Positions 7,771 to 16,372 of a stretch of DNA of 34,838 bases are shown here, one piece after another. Every line of letters starts with the position of its first letter. The first letter of the stretch is position 1. The position numbers and the translations under genes were made by a program. Where the stretch lies: assembly GCA_944381235.1 (NCBI GenBank), contig CALWKI010000016.1, positions 1 to 34,838 of the forward strand, in the 5' to 3' direction. The notes beneath the pieces were generated by a model. It saw only the letters and a list, made by a program, of their open reading frames with translations, searched no databases and was not told the DNA's origin. The stretch is from an uncultured Clostridia bacterium. GTDB lineage: Bacteria; Bacillota; Clostridia; Christensenellales; UBA1242.

Positions 7771-8697
7771 ATGTTTGTTACATTAAAAGTTTTAAACGAA
7801 ATAAAAAAATTACGTGAAAAAGAAGAAAACGAGGCGGAACTTAGACTTAGAAAAGCACTTGACAATAAAGGCTTTAAGGAGTTGTATTTAAAACTCAAAA
7901 GTCTAAATTTTGACATTGCAAAAAATGAGTTTTTAGGGAAAAATGTATATAGTATAAAAAGAGAGTATTTTTTGGTAAAAAAAGAGGCAGAAAAAGAACT
8001 TAAAAAACTAAATATGAGTTTTTCAGATTTTGAGGTTAAATATTCCTGTAATCTTTGTCACGATACAGGATACATTGGCAACAAATATTGTAATTGTTTT
8101 TATAAAAAATTAAATGAAGTGATAACAAACAACATAGGAATAAAGATAAATAAGGACCACACTTTTGAGAATTCAAAATTTGAACTGTTTGAAAATAGGA
8201 TTAAAATAGAAAAAGATTATAAAAACATTGAAAAATGGGTTGATAAAATAGATGATATAAAATATAAAAATCTACTAATTTGCGGAAAAACTGGTGTCGG
8301 GAAAACATATCTTGTTGAAGCAATTTGTAATAGGTTACTAAACAAAACTAAATCAATAAACTTTTACACTGCTTTTGCACTAAATAATGTTTTCTTAAAA
8401 TATCACACAACTTTTGACGAGACTAAGAACGCGCTTCTTGAGGCGGTTATAAATTGTGACGTACTCATTATTGATGACCTTGGAAGTGAACCTATGCTTA
8501 AAAAGGTAAATGAAGATTATTTATACCTAGTTTTAAATGAAAGGCTTACAAAAAATAAGAGTACTATTGTGACTACAAACCTGACACTAAGAATTTTACT
8601 TGAAAGATATGGAGATAGAACTTTTAGTCGAATTTGTAACAAGGCAAATACTCTTATAATTGATATTGAAAATAGTGATTTGAGATTAAAAAAATAA
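7771..8697 (+). CDS. DnaC/DnaI-like AAA+ helicase loader
   Basis: This is an ATPase expected to deliver the replicative DNA helicase to DNA. The 308-residue protein has a charged helical N-terminus and a zinc-finger-like cysteine cluster, C93-x2-C96-x10-C107-x-C109. The AAA+ core has Walker A GKTGVGKT starting near residue 173, Walker B LIIDDLG with D235-D236, sensor I TTNL and an arginine-finger segment (GDRTFSRI). This architecture is that of B. subtilis DnaI and related clostridial loaders rather than IstB, since no transposase lies nearby. The ribosome binding site is modest (AAAGAGAT). The gene ends two bases before the convergent gene at 8700, with no obvious terminator between them. 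Confidence 0.88.
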   Translation: MFVTLKVLNEIKKLREKEENEAELRLRKALDNKGFKELYLKLKSLNFDIAKNEFLGKNVYSIKREYFLVKKEAEKELKKLNMSFSDFEVKYSCNLCHDTGYIGNKYCNCFYKKLNEVITNNIGIKINKDHTFENSKFELFENRIKIEKDYKNIEKWVDKIDDIKYKNLLICGKTGVGKTYLVEAICNRLLNKTKSINFYTAFALNNVFLKYHTTFDETKNALLEAVINCDVLIIDDLGSEPMLKKVNEDYLYLVLNERLTKNKSTIVTTNLTLRILLERYGDRTFSRICNKANTLIIDIENSDLRLKK

Positions 8698-8699
8698 AA

Positions 8700-9056
8700 T
8701 TATCTTGCTAACCCAAAGTCTTGTCGTTTCTCGTTATTTTTATTAAGACTTGTGACTCCGTCTCTAAGCATAAGTATTTTTTCGTTTTTTAACCCAACAA
8801 TAGTTTTATTGTTTTCGTCTATAATGGTTGTAAATTCTTCTGGATTAACACCATAAATCATATCAAGCCTACTACTAAACCCAAGGGCATTTAGCATTTC
8901 TTTTTCATATTTTTTTGCGTTATACTCAGTCATAGTAGAAGTCAAAAAATTTGATTTTTCTTGGTTTTTATCAAAGACATTAATTTTAAGTTTGTAAAAT
9001 CCTTTTAAATTTGTCGGAATGTAGGACAAGTTTGAGATGTACACGTTTTTATCCAT
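8700..9056 (-). CDS. Hypothetical protein, 118 residues
   Basis: A minus-strand gene of 118 residues starting behind GAGGG (spacing six). It is soluble, with no signal peptide, membrane segment or cysteine pattern, and has a mixed alpha/beta appearance. It is rich in Asn and Lys. I do not recognise a family. It lies tail to tail with the helicase loader and head to head with the AlkD-type gene, and the 89-base intergenic region probably contains both promoters. The clean ribosome binding site and lack of a better frame on the other strand support a real gene. Confidence 0.65.
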   Translation of the reverse strand: MDKNVYISNLSYIPTNLKGFYKLKINVFDKNQEKSNFLTSTMTEYNAKKYEKEMLNALGFSSRLDMIYGVNPEEFTTIIDENNKTIVGLKNEKILMLRDGVTSLNKNNEKRQDFGLAR

Positions 9057-9145
9057 ATATAACCCTCATTTGTATTAATTCTAAATCACTTATAGTGTAA
9101 CACAAATTAAAAAAAATCAAAACAATTTTAGGAGAAAATTAAAAA

Positions 9146-9853
9146 ATGGAATTAAACCGCTTAAATTGGAACAAAAAGGACGGAAAGGAATTTGAAAATT
9201 ATCTTAACTCGCTTATTGGAAATCAAAAAGAAATAGAATTTGAAACGAGAATAGTTGGCACTAGCCTTCCATGCCTTGCTATAAAAACCAAACAGGTAAA
9301 AGCAATAGTAAGAGAACTTGCAAAAGGAAATTTCGTAAAGTTCATAAATCTCTGGCTTTGGAATAACCATACAGAAACTGTGATTATTGGAGAACTTATA
9401 TCTAGAATAAAGAATTTTGACGAGTTCAAAAAGTTACTCACAAAATATGCTTTATGTGTGGATAACTGGGCATCATGTGACACGTTAAAATTTAAAGTCG
9501 ATAAACAGAATGAAAATATGTTTTTAGAACTTGCAAGAGACTTTATAAATAATGAAAAGCCTTTTGCTAGGAGAATAGGGCTAAGAATTTTATTTAAATT
9601 TTTAGATAACGAGCATATAAAAGACGTTTTTGAAATGGTGTCAAAACTAAAAGATGAAGAACACTACTATGTTAATATGGCTTTAAGTTGGCTTATGTGT
9701 GATGCTTTCATAAAGCAAAGAGAAAAAACTCTTGAGTTCTTAAAGTTAAATAAATTAAGCGATTTCACACTTAGAAAAACAATAAGTAAATGCAGGGATA
9801 GTTTTAGGGTTAGTAAAGAAGACAAAGAATTATTACTGTCTTTTAGACCATAA
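9146..9853 (+). CDS. AlkD-type DNA alkylation repair protein
   Basis: A 235-residue all-helical HEAT-like repeat protein of the AlkD DNA glycosylase family. The family excises bulky or positively charged alkylated bases such as 7-methylguanine. Diagnostic residues match B. cereus AlkD: W108 and D112 in VDNWASCD (W109 and D113 in AlkD) and W182 in MALSWLMCDA (W187). The FARRIGLRIL helix and the final SKCRDSFRVS segment are also family-typical. The ribosome binding site TAGGAG is 11 bases from the ATG, slightly long. It appears monocistronic: the divergent hypothetical gene lies upstream and a strong terminator overlaps its stop codon. Confidence 0.9.
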   Translation: MELNRLNWNKKDGKEFENYLNSLIGNQKEIEFETRIVGTSLPCLAIKTKQVKAIVRELAKGNFVKFINLWLWNNHTETVIIGELISRIKNFDEFKKLLTKYALCVDNWASCDTLKFKVDKQNENMFLELARDFINNEKPFARRIGLRILFKFLDNEHIKDVFEMVSKLKDEEHYYVNMALSWLMCDAFIKQREKTLEFLKLNKLSDFTLRKTISKCRDSFRVSKEDKELLLSFRP

Positions 9854-9878
9854 AAGACATAATTTTATGTCTTTTTTT
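9852..9878 (+). terminator. Rho-independent terminator of the AlkD-type gene
   Basis: Ten-base arms AAAAGACATA (9852-9861) and TATGTCTTTT (9866-9875) enclose a four-base loop and run into further T residues. The stem starts inside the stop codon. Confidence 0.8.
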
Positions 9879-9949
9879 GTTGAATTATAAAACATCAGTA
9901 AGCAACTTAAATTTCTTAGTAAAATTTAGACCTACAACTTGTACATAAA

Positions 9950-11059
<1,110 letters not shown>

Positions 11060-11095
11060 CTAAGCGTTTTTAATAATCTAAATTTTGGTCTTAAG

Positions 11096-11132
11096 AAAAG
11101 GTAGTCTTTTAAACATAAGACTATCTTTTTTT
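11096..11132 (+). terminator. Terminator of the collagen-like gene
   Basis: Thirteen-base arms at 11096-11108 and 11117-11129 (one G-U pair) enclose an eight-base loop and end in a T-run. The A-rich left arm may allow weak termination of the opposing sua5 transcript too. Confidence 0.8.
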
Positions 11133-11175
11133 GGCTTTTAAAGTATTTCCATATAAATTATGATTTAAATTTAAA

Positions 11176-11191
11176 AATGTACGCATACATT
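11176..11191 (-). terminator. Short hairpin after sua5, possible weak terminator
   Basis: AATGTA/TACATT arms around a four-base loop lie just beyond the sua5 stop. On the minus strand they are followed by three T residues. The stem is only six pairs, so the function is uncertain. Confidence 0.3.
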
Positions 11192-11194
11192 AAA

Positions 11195-12238
11195 TTAGCA
11201 GAATGTCTTATTTTTATTTTTTAGGTCAATAATTTTAAACCCGGCAGAACGTATTAGTCTATTATAAACAGCAAGTGACACCCCGGTTTTTTGAGGGCAC
11301 CTTGCAAACACTTTTTTTGCGTTAAGCGCATCAAGTTCTCTAAGCGTTGAGAATAATTTATGTGCTTGAGTTCTTGGGTCGTTCTTTTTGCCATAACTAA
11401 TGGAGGGAATAGGTATACTATCTTTTTCTTCGTCAAAACACATGGCATATGTGCTCTCATCACTATGCGATTTTACATATTCACAAAATTCTTCTAGGCT
11501 TCCTTCTAGTACAGTTATATCTGCTTTTGGGGCATAGTGCTTGTACTTCATTCCAGGGGATAAGACTTTTTGAGTGCTTGAAATTTCTTCAATTACACCT
11601 TTTGCAATTTTAACCTCTTTACTTAGGGCTTTCTCTAAATCTTTCTTAGTTATGACTCCCGGACGAAGAATAATAGGGGTGTTGTTTAAAAGGGATAGAA
11701 CAGTACTCTCCACTCCCGCTTCACATTCTCCACCGTCAATTATAACGGGAATTTTACCCTTCATATCCTCGTATACATCCATGGCGGTAGTTGGACTTGG
11801 CTTTCCGCTTATATTTGCGCTTGGTGCAGAAAAAGGTACTCCTGCAAGTTCAATAATTTTAAGTGTAATTATATTGTTTGGCATTCTAACTCCAACGCTA
11901 CCTAGTCCCGCGCAACTTTCTTTGCACACGCCTTTTCCTCTTGGCATAATAATAGTTAGTGGTCCAGGCCAAAATCTTTTGGCAAGTGTAATAGCGTCCT
12001 TTGGAATTTCTTTAACAACTCTTTTTAGCATCTCTAAATTTGAGATGTGGCAAATAAGCGGGTTGTCATTTGGTCTACCTTTTGCCTTGAAAATCTTTTC
12101 AATCGCACTTTTATTACCGCTATCACCTGCAAGCCCATAAACAGTCTCTGTAGGTACTCCAATTACTTCGCCTTGTTTTAAAAGGGAAGCGGCAAGTATA
12201 ATATTTTCATTTGTTGGTTTAAGTATTTTTGTTTCCAT
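11195..12238 (-). CDS. sua5: Threonylcarbamoyl-AMP synthase Sua5/TsaC
   Basis: This enzyme makes threonylcarbamoyl-AMP from threonine, bicarbonate and ATP for the t6A37 modification of ANN-decoding tRNAs. The 347-residue length is that of the two-domain Sua5 form. The YrdC domain (about 1-205) has PTETVYGLAGD, KAKGRPNDNPL, FWPGPLT, SVGVRMPN and SAPSANISG. The linker has SPGMKYKHYAP, and a C-terminal Sua5 domain follows. The annotated ATG fits the family N-terminus (start, then LLKQGEVIGVPTET). No ribosome binding site precedes it. Instead a promoter -10 ends six bases before the ATG, so the mRNA probably starts at the initiation codon (see the promoter at 12245-12273). It is single and convergent to the collagen-like gene. 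Confidence 0.95.
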   Translation of the reverse strand: METKILKPTNENIILAASLLKQGEVIGVPTETVYGLAGDSGNKSAIEKIFKAKGRPNDNPLICHISNLEMLKRVVKEIPKDAITLAKRFWPGPLTIIMPRGKGVCKESCAGLGSVGVRMPNNIITLKIIELAGVPFSAPSANISGKPSPTTAMDVYEDMKGKIPVIIDGGECEAGVESTVLSLLNNTPIILRPGVITKKDLEKALSKEVKIAKGVIEEISSTQKVLSPGMKYKHYAPKADITVLEGSLEEFCEYVKSHSDESTYAMCFDEEKDSIPIPSISYGKKNDPRTQAHKLFSTLRELDALNAKKVFARCPQKTGVSLAVYNRLIRSAGFKIIDLKNKNKTFC

Positions 12239-12244
12239 AAAATT

Positions 12245-12273
12245 ATTTTAACATAAAATTTAAAATTTGTTAA
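12245..12273 (-). promoter_or_regulatory. sua5 promoter predicting a leaderless mRNA
   Basis: Read on the minus strand, TTAACA (12273-12268), a 17-base spacer and TAAAAT (12250-12245) form a good sigma-A promoter with an extended -10 (TGT before the hexamer). With standard spacing, +1 falls at 12238, the A of the sua5 ATG. Confidence 0.6.
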
Positions 12274-12355
12274 ATTTCTCTTTTAGTCATTGTAAATGAG
12301 TTTAAAAGAAATATGATATAAATTAGTACTAAGTTTGTTTGTAAAATATTGGCTG

Positions 12356-12384
12356 TTGACTTTTGAGAGTCTTCATTGTAATAT
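12356..12384 (+). promoter_or_regulatory. Promoter of the 12408-14053 gene pair
   Basis: TTGACT at 12356-12361 and TAATAT at 12379-12384 have a 17-base spacer. Transcription would start near 12391, just before AAAGAGG and the ATG at 12408. Confidence 0.55.
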
Positions 12385-12407
12385 TAAATTAATAAAGAGG
12401 AAGTCAA

Positions 12408-13661
12408 ATGAGAGGTTATTCAAATTCTTCAAAAAAGAAAACATTTCAAAAGAAAAATTTTAAAAGACAGAAGAAAGAGTCTCATAACACAACTAAGCCA
12501 AATGAAATAGTTGAAACATTTAAAAAAAGAAATAAACCTAAAAAAGAAAGTGCGATAAAAAAATCAAATCCTGAACCTAAATATCTTTGCGAAGACGAAG
12601 AATTTGTTGACAAAGTGTTAGACGCTTATGACCTTGGTGTCACATCAAAAAAACATAGGATAATCTCTCTTAAATTCTATGGTGACAATAAAAATAGTGC
12701 GGAAATTCCAAAGATTTATGCGTGGGAAATTACTGCGCTTAGGTGGTTATCAGACAAGAAAAATGAAAAGGTTTTAGTTAAGAAAAACATAGATTATCTT
12801 GAGAGTATGTTTGGGAAAGATGCTATGACTAATTACGCCGTGCCAGCCAAGATGAAACTTGAAAGTGCACCAAAACCTGTTTCATCTCGTGCTTTTGAAA
12901 AATTTATTTTTATGCATGACGATAATTATCTTGACGCATTACTTAATGCTCCAAAATTACCTATTGAAGGCTGGAATAAAATAGAAAATAAAGGTGGTAA
13001 TAACAAGTATGCAAAGCGAGTTATTATGAATGTTGACGGGCAAGTAATACTTGGTGAAATTATTAAGTTTGAGACAAGGCAACCTACAGTTGTGTGTCCT
13101 GATGAGAGAAGTGGAAGTTCAACAGCATTTAACGTTTACTATAGGGGATTGCAGGATGGAAAGTTTAATACTGAAAGGTGGGATTATGTACCATTATCAA
13201 CTCATAAAAATAAGTTAGACGAAAATGGTAATTTTAGTATTTTTGGGACTATTCCTAAGAATACACAGTTTAGTCATAGGCATATGTTTACCTTTAGGCA
13301 GAGATTAATTTTTGGAAAAAACAACTCTGCTGACATTAGGCCTTTACCTATGAATGAAAACTTAAATGAGGATGAAAAAAAATATAAAAATTTTGACGAG
13401 TTTTTTGATGCTTTTGAGAATAGAATAAATTTTGTAGATGCAAGAATAAATCATTATGAACTTGAACATGAAGGGCTAAAGTATTTTGGAGAAAAGTATT
13501 GTCCAGTTTATAGTAGTGAAGAAAAGAGAATTGTCAGAATTCCTGAAAATTTTAAAGACATAGCATATTTTCCAGACAAGATATATACACAAATGGAATT
13601 TGGCGAAAAAAGTTTTAATAAAGAGAATTGTTCTGTAAATGAAGAGGAGAAAGAAAGATGA
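12408..13661 (+). CDS. Protein of unknown function with lysine-rich N-terminal tail
   Basis: A 417-residue protein I do not recognise. Residues 1 to about 57 are strongly basic and low-complexity (Lys, Arg, Asn, Ser), probably disordered and suited to binding nucleic acid or another polyanion. The rest is a soluble mixed alpha/beta sequence with an aromatic-rich middle (for example HRHMFTFRQRL and RWDYVPLSTH near 260-310). No P-loop, nuclease, kinase or membrane signature was found. It starts at an ATG seven bases behind AAAGAGG. It overlaps the next gene by four bases (ATGA), so the two products are coupled and may act together. No mobile-element or phage genes flank the pair. Confidence 0.75.
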   Translation: MRGYSNSSKKKTFQKKNFKRQKKESHNTTKPNEIVETFKKRNKPKKESAIKKSNPEPKYLCEDEEFVDKVLDAYDLGVTSKKHRIISLKFYGDNKNSAEIPKIYAWEITALRWLSDKKNEKVLVKKNIDYLESMFGKDAMTNYAVPAKMKLESAPKPVSSRAFEKFIFMHDDNYLDALLNAPKLPIEGWNKIENKGGNNKYAKRVIMNVDGQVILGEIIKFETRQPTVVCPDERSGSSTAFNVYYRGLQDGKFNTERWDYVPLSTHKNKLDENGNFSIFGTIPKNTQFSHRHMFTFRQRLIFGKNNSADIRPLPMNENLNEDEKKYKNFDEFFDAFENRINFVDARINHYELEHEGLKYFGEKYCPVYSSEEKRIVRIPENFKDIAYFPDKIYTQMEFGEKSFNKENCSVNEEEKER

Positions 13662-14053
13662 ACAAAGAGGAACTATCTAAAATTCTTGGTAACTTAGTTG
13701 TTGTTAGTGAGCATGGGGGTGTTTTAATAATAAACAGTAAATTTTTTTCGCCTGTAGATGATGAGGATTATGTGGTGGGTCTTAAAGAGGAAAATGGAGA
13801 ATTTATATTGTCTGATATGGGTAAAACATACGCAAGGTTATTAAAACGAGGTTTTGAATTAGAAGACGAAATTAAAGATTACGTAAAAGAAGTAAGCGAA
13901 TACTTTTTTGTTACCTATAGTCACAAGACAAAAGAATTTTTAATCCGTGCAAAAAAAGAAAATTTAATACTTGCATATACCTATCTTTTGCAATCTTTAA
14001 TTTTTGTAGTAAATTTAGACTTACAAATGGAAGAAATTGAAGACAAAGAATAA
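13658..14053 (+). CDS. Small protein resembling DUF1828
   Basis: A 131-residue protein translationally coupled (ATGA overlap) to the unknown gene before it. The order of elements resembles DUF1828 proteins: N-terminal strands around the D-D-E-D-Y segment near 35, a central FILSDMGKTYARLLKRGFEL at about 50-69 like the LTDDG-x-T-x-x-L-x-x-x-G core, then a C-terminal helical end (LILAYTYLLQSLIFVV). This is pattern matching by eye and could be wrong. The biochemical function of that family is not established. No catalytic motif is visible and there is no signal peptide. Confidence 0.6.
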   Translation: MNKEELSKILGNLVVVSEHGGVLIINSKFFSPVDDEDYVVGLKEENGEFILSDMGKTYARLLKRGFELEDEIKDYVKEVSEYFFVTYSHKTKEFLIRAKKENLILAYTYLLQSLIFVVNLDLQMEEIEDKE

Positions 14054-14109
14054 AATTAGGTTTAAAACTTCTCTTTTTGTTTAAAATTACTAGCAAAAGG
14101 AGAAATATT

Positions 14110-15357
14110 ATGAATCCACTTAATATTGAAACAAAAGAAATAAATGGATACAATTTATCACTTGATAAAATGTACCCTAAAGCATATGATAAATTGACTA
14201 CAAATCCATACACAAAAACACGCGTAATTCTAATGAATGGAACAGAATACGAAAGTGTTTGGTTTTTGCACCAGTTTGCAAGACATACAGATAACGCAGA
14301 AATCAAAAAATATCTTGCAATAGTCCGTGCGCAAGAACAAATGCAACAAAAAAGAATCTCTTGCTTAAAACCACTTAACGAAAGCATACTTGAAACGACT
14401 ATTTCGTATGAACAACTAGCAATAGACCTAACAGCAACACTTGCCCAAAACGATACGGATAAAAATAATATAGAGTCGCTAAATTTTGCTTTACTTGAAG
14501 ATTTTGACCACCTTTATAGGTTTAGTAACCTTATGATTTTAGACAAAGAAAAATTAGATCCTAAGATGCTAGTTGGAGGTATGACGGAAATTACGCCTGC
14601 ACGACCAACTTTGGCTCATCACAGATTTCCAGTTGACAATATAAAGAGGCCAATGTGTGCAAAGAAAAGTAAACTTTATTCAAAACTTGTTGCGGGCATT
14701 ATAACTGCCGCCGAACAACAAACTATGAATTATTATATGAATATTGCCGAGTGGTATAAAAATGACCTTGGAAGGCAACTTTATTCTGAAATTGCCATGG
14801 TTGAAGAAGAGCATGTGAGTCAATATGAAAGTTTGAAAGATCCAACTTGTTCTTTTCTTGAACAGTGGGTTCTGCATGAGTATACTGAAGCCTATTTGTA
14901 TTATAGTGCACTTGTTGAAGAAAAAGATGAAAATATAAAAAGAATTTGGGAAGAACACTACGAAATGGAATGTGCCCACCTTAAAATTGCCTGTATGCTT
15001 TTTGAAAAATATGAAAATGGTAAGGTGGCGGAAGTTATAGGGGAAGGTGAGTTTCCTACTCTTTTAAAACTCGGTACAAATAAGAGATATATTAGAGATG
15101 TAATAAGTAGGACAGTTACCTTAACTGGAGATAAAGAAGGTTACATTGATATTATGAAACTAAAAGATAATGCTGACTTTTTCTTGTATCAAGATGAGTT
15201 TGTAGGAAATGCCGAAAATCGTGCAAGTCATAAAGTTATAGATAAGGTTATAAAAAAGACTGGTCAAGACTACAGATATGAGGATAAGAAGAACGCTATA
15301 AAAGAACTTCAAGACAGAAAGAAGGATAATATTACTCTTGGAAGAAAGAAGTGTTAA
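14110..15357 (+). CDS. Large ferritin-like di-iron domain protein
   Basis: A 415-residue protein whose central and C-terminal part is a ferritin-like four-helix bundle. The di-iron ligand pattern is E (ITAAEQQTMNYY), ExxH (MVEEEHVSQYE), E (LHEYTEAYLYY) and ExxxH-type (YEMECAHL), roughly residues 195-300. The N-terminal 150 residues are also helical with an ExxDH-like element (LLEDFDHLYRF), hinting at a second, degenerate bundle. Reverse rubrerythrin follows 86 bases downstream, suggesting a role in peroxide or oxygen defence or in iron handling; that link is inference. The ATG at 14110, seven bases behind AAAGGAG, is preferred over an in-frame TTG at 14077. Ferritin cage formation is not implied. 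The exact substrate is unknown. Confidence 0.75.
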   Translation: MNPLNIETKEINGYNLSLDKMYPKAYDKLTTNPYTKTRVILMNGTEYESVWFLHQFARHTDNAEIKKYLAIVRAQEQMQQKRISCLKPLNESILETTISYEQLAIDLTATLAQNDTDKNNIESLNFALLEDFDHLYRFSNLMILDKEKLDPKMLVGGMTEITPARPTLAHHRFPVDNIKRPMCAKKSKLYSKLVAGIITAAEQQTMNYYMNIAEWYKNDLGRQLYSEIAMVEEEHVSQYESLKDPTCSFLEQWVLHEYTEAYLYYSALVEEKDENIKRIWEEHYEMECAHLKIACMLFEKYENGKVAEVIGEGEFPTLLKLGTNKRYIRDVISRTVTLTGDKEGYIDIMKLKDNADFFLYQDEFVGNAENRASHKVIDKVIKKTGQDYRYEDKKNAIKELQDRKKDNITLGRKKC

Positions 15358-15365
15358 ATATTAGT

Positions 15366-15415
15366 TTGAAAATTTAAAAAATTGTGATACTATATGCTAG
15401 TCGAAGAAATTCGGC
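15366..15415 (+). promoter_or_regulatory. Candidate rubrerythrin promoter and leader hairpin
   Basis: TTGAAA (15366-15371) and TACTAT (15388-15393) are 16 bases apart, with TGA before the -10. Just downstream, near the expected 5' end of the mRNA, GTCGAA (15400-15405) pairs with TTCGGC (15410-15415) around a GAAA tetraloop. No T-run follows, so this is a leader stem rather than a terminator. Confidence 0.4.
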
Positions 15416-15443
15416 AAAATTTATAAATAAGGAGAATTAACAA

Positions 15444-15983
15444 ATGAAGAAATATGTTTGTCCAGTATGTGGATATGTATATGAAGGGGACAACCCACCA
15501 GACAAGTGCCCACTTTGTGGTGCAAAACTTGAACTTGTTGAAAATGATGAAATGGTATGGGCATCAGAACATGTCGTTGGAGATAGTTCTAAACTTCCAA
15601 AGGAAATTGCCGACGGACTTAGAATGAATTTTAACGCAGAATGTAGCGAGGTAGGTATGTATCTTGCAATGGCAAGAGTTGCTCACCGTGAAGGGTATCC
15701 TGAAATTGGGCTTTACTATGAGAGAGCGGCACACGAGGAAGCAGAGCATGCGGCAAAGTTTGCTGAACTTTTAGGTGAAGTTGTTACATCTTCAACAAAG
15801 AAAAATCTTGAAATGAGAGTTGAGGCTGAACTTGGTGCAACGGACGGGAAAACAAAGCTTGCTAAACTTGCTAAAGAATTAAATCTTGACGCAGTTCATG
15901 ATACAGTTCATGAAATGGCAAGAGACGAGGCAAGACACGGCAAGGCATTCAAAGGACTTCTTGATAGATACTTTAAGAACTAA
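15444..15983 (+). CDS. Reverse rubrerythrin (NADH-linked peroxide/oxygen reductase)
   Basis: A 179-residue protein with the rubredoxin-type iron site at the N-terminus: C6-x2-C9 and C22-x2-C25. The di-iron ferritin-like domain follows: [44 protein letters not shown]. This order is opposite to classical rubrerythrin and matches the clostridial reverse rubrerythrins that detoxify hydrogen peroxide and oxygen in anaerobes. AAGGAG lies nine bases before the ATG and a strong terminator follows. Its promoter region suggests separate, probably stress-responsive, expression; no PerR box was recognised by eye. The gene is one of the clearer signs of an anaerobic host. Confidence 0.93.
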   Translation: MKKYVCPVCGYVYEGDNPPDKCPLCGAKLELVENDEMVWASEHVVGDSSKLPKEIADGLRMNFNAECSEVGMYLAMARVAHREGYPEIGLYYERAAHEEAEHAAKFAELLGEVVTSSTKKNLEMRVEAELGATDGKTKLAKLAKELNLDAVHDTVHEMARDEARHGKAFKGLLDRYFKN

Positions 15984-16039
15984 TAAAAGTAGTACGATGC
16001 TTACGTTTTAAATTTTAAAAGAAAATATTATTTTTGTGG

Positions 16040-16078
16040 AAAACAAGCGGAAAAATTGTGTTTTTTCGCTTGTTTTTT
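16040..16078 (+). terminator. Strong terminator after rubrerythrin
   Basis: Sixteen-pair stem (16040-16055 with 16061-16076, one G-U pair) with a five-base loop, ending in a T-run. Confidence 0.9.
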
Positions 16079-16152
16079 ATTGAAATAAAAATATAATGAC
16101 AACTCAATATGTTTTAAAATACAAAAACTAAGAGTTTTTTAATTTAAATAAT

Positions 16153-16182
16153 TTGCTTATTTACCTTGTGTTATGTTAAAAT
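16153..16182 (+). promoter_or_regulatory. Candidate promoter of the polysaccharide block
   Basis: TTGCTT (16153-16158), an 18-base spacer and TAAAAT (16177-16182) with TGT before it (extended -10). The 12 bases ATGTTAAAATAA are identical to those at the sua5 promoter on the other strand. The predicted start near 16189 leaves a leader of about 185 bases. Confidence 0.45.
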
Positions 16183-16203
16183 AAAAAAATAAAAGGCAGT
16201 TGT

Positions 16204-16266
16204 ATGCCTAGAGACAGTATTTGTATGAAATTAATTTTCTTGATAATATCGTGGCGGCTTAGATAA
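16204..16266 (+). CDS. Possible 20-residue leader peptide
   Basis: A short frame with AAAAGG eight to nine bases upstream starts at ATG 16204 and ends TAA at 16264-16266. It contains a hydrophobic stretch followed by WRLR. It lies just after a predicted transcription start and far before the polymerase gene. It could be a regulatory leader peptide, a remnant of a degraded gene, or chance. Confidence 0.25.
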   Translation: MPRDSICMKLIFLIISWRLR

Positions 16267-16372
16267 AGACATATATTTAAGGGAGTACTTGGTTATCGTT
16301 TAATTAAAAGTTAAACATTTTATCTTGCAACATAGTGTCTGAAAATTTAGGGCTTGTGCAAAGGAAAGTAAA

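Larger units (their letters stand above)
16079..16372 (+). other. Leader region of the polysaccharide block
   Basis: After the rubrerythrin terminator this stretch holds a promoter-like pair at 16153-16182, a possible short leader frame at 16204-16266 and a small dyad GTTTAA/TTAAAC near 16300. AAAGGAA lies just before the polymerase start. No recognised riboswitch was found. Confidence 0.45.

Noticed and set aside
7771..8697. IstB-type transposon ATPase
   Set aside because: Zinc-finger-like cluster and adjacent DnaD-domain gene fit a helicase loader; no IstA transposase or terminal repeats are present.
11574..12140. 188-codon plus-strand frame inside sua5
   Set aside because: The minus-strand frame has all Sua5 motifs; the plus frame is a shadow with no SD.
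14077..14109. TTG start for the ferritin-like protein
   Set aside because: The AAAGGAG site lies downstream of it and seven bases before ATG 14110.
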